Source: a virus
IMG/VR virus record: IMGVR_UViG_3300020438_000006
Coordinates: 1-29,616 of that record
Reading direction: 5' to 3' (one strand)
DNA length: 29,616 nucleotides
Under the pieces are notes generated by a model, which had not been told where the DNA came from, made no database searches, and worked only from the letters and a program-made list of their open reading frames with translations. The translations under genes and the position numbers were made by a program. Below, piece by piece: positions 1 through 7,213 of the stretch (position 1 is the stretch's first letter; each line of letters starts with the position of its first letter).

Positions 1-77
1 AAAGCGTGAACATCCCAATTAACCAACGGTTATTTTATAAACGGATTATTAGCAAAACTCTTAACAGTAGGGAATGA
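1..77. repeat. Left copy of the 77-bp terminal direct repeat
   Basis: Bases 1-77 are identical to bases 29540-29616. The repeat has no inverted ends or coding boundary of its own. It lies inside the candidate RNA region, which only makes sense once the two ends are joined. The simplest reading is the overlap left when an assembler linearises a circular or circularly permuted molecule; 77 is a commonly used k-mer length. The unique circle is then 29,539 bp. Confidence 0.95.
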
Positions 78-153
78 CGGTAGAAAAATCAGCTAACTGC
101 AGTAGCCAACGCAACAAGAGAGAAGGAATTCCGCCCCTGCCATAAACTAAATT

Positions 154-193
154 GGGACTGTTTGCTAAATAACTTTGGCTCAGTCCCTTTTTT
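154..193 (+). terminator. Rho-independent terminator before the tail operon
   Basis: GGGACTG (154-160) and CAGTCCC (181-187) form a perfect 7-bp stem, followed by six T at 188-193. The 20-nt loop is larger than usual. It ends transcription from the terminase side or the candidate RNA before the tail operon begins. Confidence 0.85.
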
Positions 194-212
194 ATTTATA
201 TTCGTAAAAAAG

Positions 213-237
213 ACAAATTGCTAAAAATTATATTTAT
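213..237 (+). promoter_or_regulatory. Copy 1 of the ACAAA-N11-TATATTTAT motif
   Basis: ACAAA at 213-217 and TATATTTAT at 229-237 are separated by exactly 11 bases. It lies between the terminator and the ATG at 243. TATATTTA resembles the Bacteroidota -7 box TAnnTTTG with the last G changed to A. If it is a promoter, transcription would start at or next to the start codon of the tail chaperone gene. Confidence 0.6.
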
Positions 238-242
238 AAGTA

Positions 243-833
243 ATGAAAGAAGTTAAATTAACTATTCCGAATAAATGGGAAGACATAACAATAAGTGTTT
301 ACCAGAAGTATATAAAAGTTCAGGGATCTAAAATTGACGAAAGAAAAAAGATTATAAATAGTATTGCGTTATTATGTAATACGACTGAGACAATAGTAAA
401 ACAAATGAATTTTAAAGATCTTAAAGATATTGTTAAAATTATTAAAGAATTAGTTGACACTGAGCCAAATAAGATGATGTTTAAAAAACGTTTTAAATTT
501 GATAATGAAGATTATGGATTTATACCTAATTTATCTAAACTGACAACGGGAGAATATATTGATTTAGAAAACTATTGCAAAGAACCAATTGAAAATTTGC
601 ACGTAATTATGTCTATTCTTTACAGGAAGATTACATTTAAAAGGGGGGAACGTTATGCTATTGAGGATTACGATCCGGATCAATTTAAGGAAGAATTATT
701 TAAAAGTTGTCCAATGGATATAGCGTTATCAAGCTTAGGTTTTTTTTTGACTTTAGGAGAAAAATTAGTAAAGATTTCTCACAATTATTTGAAAAAACAG
801 AACAAGAAAATACAGATAAAAAAGGTTCTGTAA
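243..833 (+). CDS. Tail assembly chaperone (gpG-like, zero-frame product)
   Basis: This is a 196-residue, mainly helical protein. The pattern GFIPNLSKLTTGEYIDLENY (residues 92-111), then an LYRKI segment and ERYAIEDY, matches a chaperone type I recall from Bacteroidota siphoviruses; this is memory, not a search. Such proteins bind the tape measure while the tail tube assembles and are absent from the virion. The 3' end carries a -1 frameshift site: T TTT TTG at 743-749 in correct phase, a 7-nt spacer, and a GAGAAA/TTTCTC hairpin at 757-780. A slip joins residues 1-169 to the 749-1000 frame, like lambda gpG and gpGT. It is the first gene of the tail operon, just after motif copy 1. Confidence 0.75.
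   Translation: MKEVKLTIPNKWEDITISVYQKYIKVQGSKIDERKKIINSIALLCNTTETIVKQMNFKDLKDIVKIIKELVDTEPNKMMFKKRFKFDNEDYGFIPNLSKLTTGEYIDLENYCKEPIENLHVIMSILYRKITFKRGERYAIEDYDPDQFKEELFKSCPMDIALSSLGFFLTLGEKLVKISHNYLKKQNKKIQIKKVL
743..780 (+). promoter_or_regulatory. Programmed -1 ribosomal frameshift site
   Basis: The heptamer TTTTTTG at 743-749 is in the required X XXY YYZ phase relative to the gene that starts at 243. It is followed by seven spacer bases (750-756) and then a hairpin with arms GAGAAA (757-762) and TTTCTC (775-780) and a 12-nt loop. Spacer length and geometry are canonical for -1 frameshifting. The -1 frame stays open to the stop at 998-1000. Confidence 0.7.
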
Positions 834-1000
834 ATATGGAAAGCAAATGGGGTTGGTATAATATATTATACGGATTATCAAACAGTATTTTAGATATTGA
901 AAAAATAGTAAAAAAACCGATTTTAGAAGTGCTTACTTATTTAGCTTTTACTCAGGATCACAACAATACAAATAATAATAATTATGATAAATTACAATAA
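749..1000 (+). CDS. Frameshifted tail chaperone extension (gpT-like domain)
   Basis: This 83-residue extension is reached by a -1 slip at 743-749, giving a fused protein of about 252 residues. Its conserved-looking core is ESKWGWYNILYGLSNSILD, then a short helical segment (KPILEVLTYLAF), a layout I recall for T-type domains of Bacteroidota tail chaperones. The last residues are an Asn-rich low-complexity tail. An ATG at 836, just after the zero-frame stop at 833, could alternatively start a separate 54-residue protein. I prefer the frameshift because a complete frameshift signal is present. It overlaps the next gene (start 984) by 17 bases. Confidence 0.65.
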   Translation, partial: DFRRKISKDFSQLFEKTEQENTDKKGSVNMESKWGWYNILYGLSNSILDIEKIVKKPILEVLTYLAFTQDHNNTNNNNYDKLQ

Positions 1001-1526
1001 AATAGTTCAGAATTTTAGGGAAGCAACAAAAGCGTTAAGAAATCCTCAAGCTTTTTTTTGCGGTCAATTATCCGAAGTAGACATAAATAAATTAGGCGCT
1101 AAACATTATCCGTTAGTTTATCTTGAACCGGGCAACGTTAATATAGACACCGGAACAATGACTTATTCGTTCACTGTTTACGTATTAGAACAGACATTAA
1201 ACGAAGATATTGAAAAGCAAGATTTTTTTGAAGGCGTTGTAAATAATTTTGAAGATAAAAGAGATGCAGTTGGAGACACTTATAATTTCACTTTAAACAT
1301 TTTAAAAGACTTAATAAGCACGTTTAAACAAAATCTAAGCGATGTTGTAGGAAATCCGGCTTATCCTGTTGACGTTTTGGATAAAGAAATGATAATTCAA
1401 ATTCCTATAAACGCACAACCTATCACAATGCAATTTGATAATGTGTTAAGTGGATGGACTGCCGAAATACAAGTATTAGTAAATAATAAAAACAATTTGT
1501 GCACAGCACCTATTTATTCGGTTTAA
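984..1526 (+). CDS. Probable tail completion/terminator protein
   Basis: This 180-residue protein mixes helix and beta segments. Residues 1-50 hold a helix followed by a KHYPLVYLEPGNV-type strand. The middle contains GTMTYSFTVYVLEQ, and the C-terminus is beta-rich. This resembles small proteins that cap the tail or join it to the head in siphoviruses, and it sits next to an HK97 gp10-like gene, as such proteins often do. There is no catalytic motif, signal peptide or membrane segment. The start overlaps the frameshifted chaperone product by 17 bases. The functional call rests mainly on size and position. Confidence 0.45.
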   Translation: MINYNKIVQNFREATKALRNPQAFFCGQLSEVDINKLGAKHYPLVYLEPGNVNIDTGTMTYSFTVYVLEQTLNEDIEKQDFFEGVVNNFEDKRDAVGDTYNFTLNILKDLISTFKQNLSDVVGNPAYPVDVLDKEMIIQIPINAQPITMQFDNVLSGWTAEIQVLVNNKNNLCTAPIYSV

Positions 1527-1528
1527 TA

Positions 1529-2122
1529 ATGAGTAAATTAATTCAAGTATTACAAGATTTAGGAAAAACTGTTGTTGATAAATCCAGAAGAAATTTAGTC
1601 ACGGCAAAACCTTATAGCAAAAAAACAAGCCGTAATACTTTATATGATGGTATTCAATATAACGTAAAAGGAGGTCAAAAGGGAGTTGAATTAGAATGGA
1701 GTTTTGGAGGCGCTGAGGATTATTGGCAATTCGTAGATCAGGGAGTTAGAGGATCGGGAAAGTCAGTTGGAGGAACTGCAAAATCAGGTAAACAGGCTAA
1801 ACGTGGAGGAACGGGAACATTACGAGCAATTAAAAGTCCTTTTAAATTTAAAGACAAAATGCCTCCCAGAAGATTTATTGACAAATGGATTGTTAGCAAA
1901 CCATTAAAACAGGCTCGGAATTCTAAAGGACAATTTATAACTCGTAAATCTATGGCTTATTTAATACAAAGATCAATTTTTAGAAAGGGACTTTATAGAA
2001 CATTATTTTTTACAAAACCTTATGAACAAGAAGTAAAGGCATTTATGCCTAAAATTATAGACGCTTATGCTGATGAGTTGTTAGAATCATTAGATAAATC
2101 ATTAAATACAGAATTATTATGA
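1529..2122 (+). CDS. HK97 gp10-like neck/tail completion protein
   Basis: The protein has 197 residues from the ATG at 1529. An upstream in-frame ATG at 1499 lies inside the previous gene and is less likely. The N-terminus has a helix (VLQDLGKTVVDKSRRNL), then a basic segment, an LYDGIQYNV strand, and YWQFVDQGVRG, which resembles the W-x-FVD-x-G core of HK97 gp10-like proteins. These connect the portal/adaptor ring to the tail. A Gly/Lys-rich linker near residues 75-100 is probably flexible. The C-terminal third is helical. It overlaps the following gene by four bases (ATGA), which suggests coupled translation. Confidence 0.6.
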   Translation: MSKLIQVLQDLGKTVVDKSRRNLVTAKPYSKKTSRNTLYDGIQYNVKGGQKGVELEWSFGGAEDYWQFVDQGVRGSGKSVGGTAKSGKQAKRGGTGTLRAIKSPFKFKDKMPPRRFIDKWIVSKPLKQARNSKGQFITRKSMAYLIQRSIFRKGLYRTLFFTKPYEQEVKAFMPKIIDAYADELLESLDKSLNTELL

Positions 2123-3591
2123 GCATATTATTTGAACAAAAACCTGTAAACAGTGGCGATAAAGTCCCTGTAATAACTAATTGGAATCCTGTTATTGGAT
2201 ATATGGTAATTCAGAATTCAAGCATTGCAGGATTTTTTTATTATAAACTGATTTTAGAAATAAAAATAAATGATAATAACGGAACTTTATTAGGTAAAAT
2301 TAAACAACGTAGAAACGGTTATTCTGTTGATATAAATAACAATAATGCAAGAGCATTTTTTGATTTAAAAAAGATTGTAAACAGTCAATTAACTAATACC
2401 ATATTTGATCAGAATATAGCCGGACAACCATTTCAAACAATTCATAAACTTTGTGCTAATACCGGTGTTGGCTCTACAACCTCTGATTATTATTCTGTTA
2501 GTGGAGACAAAAGAACAGACAAAACACAAATAACTAAAATTTTTGTAAAAGCTTATCAAGAATACTCAGTTAACGCAAATCAAGTACCAACAGAAAATAC
2601 AGGAAGCACCGCAACAAATACACGGTTTTACCTTAAGGCGTCTTTACCTTTATTGACTCAACGAGATACAGATCCATTATTTATACAAGGAACGGCGTTT
2701 CAAAAATATCAAGCAAGTTCATCTTCTGATCTATTTTTAAGCGATTTAATTAAACAAAATTCTAAATATAATTCAGCTAAAGTTTATAGGACAAAAATTA
2801 GAGATGACGATTTTCATACTGTTGCGTTTTTAAATGATAACGGTAATTTTGATAGTGAAATTGATAAAATTAATATAATATATTATTCGAATTTAGGAGT
2901 AGCATTATCATCTACAACCATAACAAATTCAACAACTTATGGTGGTTATGATCCGGTTTCTGTTAACGATGATTTGGATAATGATCCATATAGATTGTTA
3001 TATTTCGGATGCGGAACGGCTAACCTTGAAGCCGGTTCAAACGTTGTTGCACGTCCGTCTAATGCCTCTAATAATGGTTGGGTTAGATACACAATACAAG
3101 GTTTTGAATCTGGAGGATCTGCAAGAACAGATGTTTACGAATTTGAAAGAGATAATTGCAGAATAAAAGGATTCAAAACAAGGAGATTAGCTTGGGTTAA
3201 TACTGTTGGAGGTTATGATTATTTTAATTTTACTTGTAAATCAACTGAGAAATTAAATGTTAAAAGAGATACTTATTCAACTTTAATGGGTTATTACAGT
3301 TCAAGTAAATTTTTCTATAACAACACACAAAGAGGAAAGACCGTTAGAAGCACAGAAGCAACGCTTACAGAGACTTTAAGGACTGATTGGATAAGTGAGG
3401 AAGATGCAGTATTATTACAAAGCCTAATGAAGTCTAACGAAGTTCAGGTTGTTCAAAATACTGATACAGAATTCACGCAGGGAGTGAATGTTGTTGATAC
3501 TAATTTTACAGTTAAGACACAGGCAAACGATAAATTAATTCAATATACAATTCAAATAGAATACGCTAATAACATAAATACTAATTCATAA
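2119..3591 (+). CDS. Tail/baseplate structural protein
   Basis: This 490-residue protein is rich in Asn, Ser, Thr and Tyr and dominated by predicted beta strands, as expected for a phage tail or baseplate component. The most distinctive stretch is near residues 355-375, RRLAWVNTVGGYDYFNF, a pattern I recall from tail proteins of Bacteroidota phages. There is no enzyme motif, signal peptide or coiled coil. It lies between the neck protein and the very large tail protein, overlapping neighbours by four and one bases. By position it could be the distal tail or upper baseplate protein. I cannot name a closer homologue. Confidence 0.55.
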   Translation: MSILFEQKPVNSGDKVPVITNWNPVIGYMVIQNSSIAGFFYYKLILEIKINDNNGTLLGKIKQRRNGYSVDINNNNARAFFDLKKIVNSQLTNTIFDQNIAGQPFQTIHKLCANTGVGSTTSDYYSVSGDKRTDKTQITKIFVKAYQEYSVNANQVPTENTGSTATNTRFYLKASLPLLTQRDTDPLFIQGTAFQKYQASSSSDLFLSDLIKQNSKYNSAKVYRTKIRDDDFHTVAFLNDNGNFDSEIDKINIIYYSNLGVALSSTTITNSTTYGGYDPVSVNDDLDNDPYRLLYFGCGTANLEAGSNVVARPSNASNNGWVRYTIQGFESGGSARTDVYEFERDNCRIKGFKTRRLAWVNTVGGYDYFNFTCKSTEKLNVKRDTYSTLMGYYSSSKFFYNNTQRGKTVRSTEATLTETLRTDWISEEDAVLLQSLMKSNEVQVVQNTDTEFTQGVNVVDTNFTVKTQANDKLIQYTIQIEYANNINTNS

Positions 3592-6500
3592 TGGAAGTTA
3601 GATTAGTCGCATATAGGAAAGCAACAAGTTCTTCAACTCAGGATAGCACGTATAATTTAGACTTGCAAGAATCTCCCAATATAAGTTTAAATTTCCAATT
3701 TGCTGACATTAAAGAACCTGAGAAAAGGAAAGGGAGTTTTAGCCAAACATTTAAATTACCATTCACAGATAATAATAACGAGTTTTTCCAAAATTGGTAT
3801 AATGTTAATTTAGAAACATTAGTATTTAGTACACGTACTAAATTTGATGCCGTTTTATTTGTAGGTACAACACCACAGTTTGAGGGAACAATACAATTAA
3901 AATCTATATATAAAAAAGCTGAATTATATGAAGTTATTTTATTATCTAATACGGCTACTTTATTTAGTGTTATTGGAGACAACCGTTTGAAAGATGTTTT
4001 TTTAGAAGATGATGGAAGTTATTCGGGAGATTTTAACCACGTTTACGACAATACGACTTTAAGCAATAGTTGGAATAATACGCTTCAAAACACTTCCGGA
4101 ACAACATTAACTAATAACGGAATCACTCAAATTGTATATCCTTTTTCCGTGACTCAGCCGGGTTTTTATTATCCAACTAATGATCGTTATTTAAGAATGA
4201 GTCAATCCGATATAACTACTTTAGGATATTCAAGTGCTTCAAATTATACAGTTAATTTATCTCAATTTAGACCTGCAATTCAAATAAGAACATTGTTTGA
4301 AAGAATTATTGCAAGATCTGGTTTTAGTTATACGTCTTCTTTTTTAGATAGTGATTATTTTAGTAAAATCTATATGACAACGGCAAATCATATTGAAGCT
4401 GCTGCATTACCTACTACAAATGCAAATACTGCTCCAAGTGGTCTTATGTATGTTGGTAATACAGATAATTGGGGGGAAATCTTGATTCCGGGAACAACTT
4501 ATATTTGTCCGGATGAAATTATGCCTTGTCCAGTTAATCTCCCAATAACCACTCTTGGCGTCCCTTATGATTCAGATCAAATTTGGAATACAACAAACCA
4601 TTTCTTTACTAAAGAGGCTTTTGATATGGCGAGTATAGAAATTTATAACTATGTTTTTTGGAATAATGTTAGAAATATATCTCCATACACTTCAGGTCTT
4701 TGGATAGGTTTGCAAAAATGGGACAACGATCCCACTTCTCCAACTTATAATTCATTAGTAGATGAATTTTACGGTTCAACTAATGTTGAAATTGGTAATT
4801 TATGGTCAGATGGTACGGGAAATGCAGGTTCGTATGGAATGACTAATACAGTATCTTTAGAAAATATGCCTGTTGGCGCTTCTGCGTGTGTTGTGTTTCG
4901 TTTATATTATGTTGAACGTGTTAGCTCGGCTTTTAATGGAGTTGTAAGATTGGGACAAATAGGAACACAAACTTTTACTGCATCTGCAATAATAAATTGG
5001 ATGGGTTATTCAACTAACGTTTACGGTGCAACTGTTGATATTCCATCTTGCATTGATCCTGATTTAAAACAAAAGGATTTTTTAAAAGATATAATTGAAA
5101 GATTTAATTTAGTGGTTGTAACCGATCCAGATAACGATTCTAACTTAATTATAGAACCTTACAACGATTATCTCGCATTAGGTAGTATAAAGCGTTGGAC
5201 AGATAAATTGGACACGTCTAAAGAGATAATAATAAAAGACACCACGGAATTACAAAAAAAGATAGTTCATTTATCAGACCAAGAGGACGTTGATTTAAAT
5301 AACGCAGTATTAAAAGAACGTTATCCAGATGTTAACGTTTTTGGTCATATAAGAATTCAAGATGATACTAACGAATTTGCAAAAGGAGAATTAAAAAACA
5401 ATTCAATTTTCAGTCCTTTTATTAACGATCAAATTTATAAATCAGCTAGTCAATCCGGCGCATCTTTATTAGCTAATTTTACTGTTCAATATGAATTTGG
5501 TTATGAATCTAATGAAAATGATGGTAATAATGTAGTTAAAAAAACCAAACCTAAATTATTCTATTACTCAGGAACTCCCGTTTCAGTAAAAGACGCAGCA
5601 GATAATACAACAACATATTATTTACACAATCATAATTCAACTGCAGAAATAATAACGGCTTATTCTTATAATGAATATCCTGTTTGCAGTCCTTTTGACG
5701 TACCGGGAACAACAGATACTTATTCGTTAAATGCTGACACTGTTAGCCTTTATTGGAATTCAACACCTCCTTTAAACGGAACTAATTTAATTTTTAACAA
5801 TGGAGATACACAGGGAAATTGGTTTAATGGTTCTTTATATGGTAAGTATTGGAAATCTTATTTAAATGAAATTTATAGCGATAATGCACGAATAATGGAG
5901 GCGTTCGTAAATTTAGATGCATACGACATATTTGATTTTAAATTTAACGATGAAATTTTTATAAAAGATACTTATTGGAGGATTTTAAAAATACAAAATT
6001 ATCAAGTTAATGGTAATGCTTCTACTAAAATAACATTTATTAAATCTTTAGACACTAAAGAAAATTGTACTGATTGCGATTATGTTTTAGGTTATGTGGG
6101 TGGTATTTCTGGAGGATTAAATTTTATTGGTGACGCAACAACGGGTTATGGTGCTTATGTTTGGTGTCCTGATGATGATCCAACTTGCTCACCAACATTA
6201 ACAGGAACTCAAATAAGCTTATACACTCAACCGGCTTGTTGCGATTGTAACGGAGGTTTTATATTATGGAATCAAACAACATATGCAGACCAAAATTTAT
6301 ATCCTTGTATGACTTATGCGGGAAGTCCTCCGGCTAAAATAACTAACAAACAAGGTGTTTTATCAATATGGAAAACACAGAATTTGAAAGGATTATTAAC
6401 GGGAATTTTAGGAGTAAAAGAAAAACCGTTTGTTATTGGAAGCGATAATACAAAATACAGTAGAGAAATTTTGCCTTATATGAAAGACGATCAAGTTATT

Positions 6501-7049
6501 AAATATAACGTCAAAAACAGGTTAATGCCTTATTTAGAGGGAGAAAGTCATAAAGTTATATTAATGGGAAATACTGTTGGATCAAATAAAAATTATGCTT
6601 ATCCAAGAGGCGAAAAGGGGGAAGAATCATTAAAAATTCCTCCTAATGTAAATATAATTATAAGAGTAAAAGGATTAGCAACGGTAATAGGTGGCAAAAA
6701 TGCATCTTATCCATTAGGAAGCACTGAGGGAATCGGATATTATACTGCGTTTAAAGTAGATGGAGCAACACCAACTCAATTAGGTACTATTGGAGGAACT
6801 GTTGATTTCAGTTTAAAAGAAGCAGGATTATTAAGCGTATGTTCATTATATATTGATATTAATCAGGGAGTTTTACGATTTGGAATTCAAGATTCACAAA
6901 ATGACACAAACCGAGTTTGGGAGTTATCTGCTGAAATAGACATAAACAGAATTTATAATATAGGAATTGCACACGATGAAAATTGGGCGTTATTCCAAAA
7001 TGGACAAAGAATACAATTTGAAAACGGAGATTATTTAATATGGAATTAA
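3591..7049 (+). CDS. Very large tail-tip/baseplate hub protein with LamG-like C-terminus
   Basis: This is the longest gene, 1152 residues. The N-terminal 140 residues contain ADIKEPEKRKGSFSQTFKLP, a start I recall for baseplate proteins of Bacteroidota siphoviruses. The middle is mostly beta, with a helical stretch ending in the QDDTNEFAKGELKNN region near residue 600. Around residues 840-930 lies a Cys-rich segment (CTDCD, CPDDDPTC, ACCDC) that could bind metal or form disulfides. The last 110 residues look like a concanavalin/LamG-type jelly roll, often used for glycan contact. I infer a tail-tip hub that may carry the receptor-binding part. It overlaps the next small gene by 10 bases. Confidence 0.55.
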   Translation: MEVRLVAYRKATSSSTQDSTYNLDLQESPNISLNFQFADIKEPEKRKGSFSQTFKLPFTDNNNEFFQNWYNVNLETLVFSTRTKFDAVLFVGTTPQFEGTIQLKSIYKKAELYEVILLSNTATLFSVIGDNRLKDVFLEDDGSYSGDFNHVYDNTTLSNSWNNTLQNTSGTTLTNNGITQIVYPFSVTQPGFYYPTNDRYLRMSQSDITTLGYSSASNYTVNLSQFRPAIQIRTLFERIIARSGFSYTSSFLDSDYFSKIYMTTANHIEAAALPTTNANTAPSGLMYVGNTDNWGEILIPGTTYICPDEIMPCPVNLPITTLGVPYDSDQIWNTTNHFFTKEAFDMASIEIYNYVFWNNVRNISPYTSGLWIGLQKWDNDPTSPTYNSLVDEFYGSTNVEIGNLWSDGTGNAGSYGMTNTVSLENMPVGASACVVFRLYYVERVSSAFNGVVRLGQIGTQTFTASAIINWMGYSTNVYGATVDIPSCIDPDLKQKDFLKDIIERFNLVVVTDPDNDSNLIIEPYNDYLALGSIKRWTDKLDTSKEIIIKDTTELQKKIVHLSDQEDVDLNNAVLKERYPDVNVFGHIRIQDDTNEFAKGELKNNSIFSPFINDQIYKSASQSGASLLANFTVQYEFGYESNENDGNNVVKKTKPKLFYYSGTPVSVKDAADNTTTYYLHNHNSTAEIITAYSYNEYPVCSPFDVPGTTDTYSLNADTVSLYWNSTPPLNGTNLIFNNGDTQGNWFNGSLYGKYWKSYLNEIYSDNARIMEAFVNLDAYDIFDFKFNDEIFIKDTYWRILKIQNYQVNGNASTKITFIKSLDTKENCTDCDYVLGYVGGISGGLNFIGDATTGYGAYVWCPDDDPTCSPTLTGTQISLYTQPACCDCNGGFILWNQTTYADQNLYPCMTYAGSPPAKITNKQGVLSIWKTQNLKGLLTGILGVKEKPFVIGSDNTKYSREILPYMKDDQVIKYNVKNRLMPYLEGESHKVILMGNTVGSNKNYAYPRGEKGEESLKIPPNVNIIIRVKGLATVIGGKNASYPLGSTEGIGYYTAFKVDGATPTQLGTIGGTVDFSLKEAGLLSVCSLYIDINQGVLRFGIQDSQNDTNRVWELSAEIDINRIYNIGIAHDENWALFQNGQRIQFENGDYLIWN

Positions 7050-7213
7050 AAAATTATATAGAAGATTCAGCGAAGTTTATTACAAAATCAATAGATCATT
7101 TGCAATTAGTAGATTATAAAGATAAAAACCTTGATTTTGAATATGGATTAGAAGAATATCACACAAGTTTTAGGAGATTGTTTAAACAAATAATAAGAAT
7201 AATTTTAAGATAA
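7040..7213 (+). CDS. Small tail-module protein, function unknown
   Basis: This 57-residue protein begins inside the end of the hub gene and shares its final A (TAATG) with the tape measure start. It has an acidic helical middle and a very basic, hydrophobic C-terminus (FRRLFKQIIRIILR) that could be an amphipathic helix. No family was recognised. Placement between hub and tape measure, with overlaps on both sides, suggests a translated gene of the tail operon. Confidence 0.55.
   Translation: MELKNYIEDSAKFITKSIDHLQLVDYKDKNLDFEYGLEEYHTSFRRLFKQIIRIILR

Larger units (their letters stand above)
1..193 (+). ncRNA. Candidate structured RNA, 3' part with terminator
   Basis: This continues the candidate RNA across the circular junction. 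Visible pairings are AACC/GGTT with a three-base loop (21-31), GCTA (92-95) with TAGC (103-106), and CGCAACA (110-116) with TGTTGCG upstream of the junction. TCCCAATT (13-20) with AATTGGGA (150-157) competes with the terminator stem. GC content of 61-140 is near 48%, well above the surroundings, as is common for structured RNA in AT-rich genomes. The transcript would end at the T-tract at 188-193. The family is unknown. Confidence 0.4.

Noticed and set aside
1-77. Terminal repeat as a genuine physical direct terminal repeat of the virion DNA.
   Set aside because: It is short, exactly 77 bases (a usual assembler k-mer), and its ends cut through one continuous region.
75-109. Strings such as TGACGGTA and GCTAACT that recall the 530-loop region of 16S rRNA.
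   Set aside because: The matches are short and the order breaks down after a few bases; no flanking rRNA sequence is present.
792-798. AAAAAAC, a classic frameshift heptamer, in the tail chaperone gene.
   Set aside because: It is out of phase for X XXY YYZ slippage in this reading frame, while TTTTTTG at 743-749 is in phase and has the hairpin.
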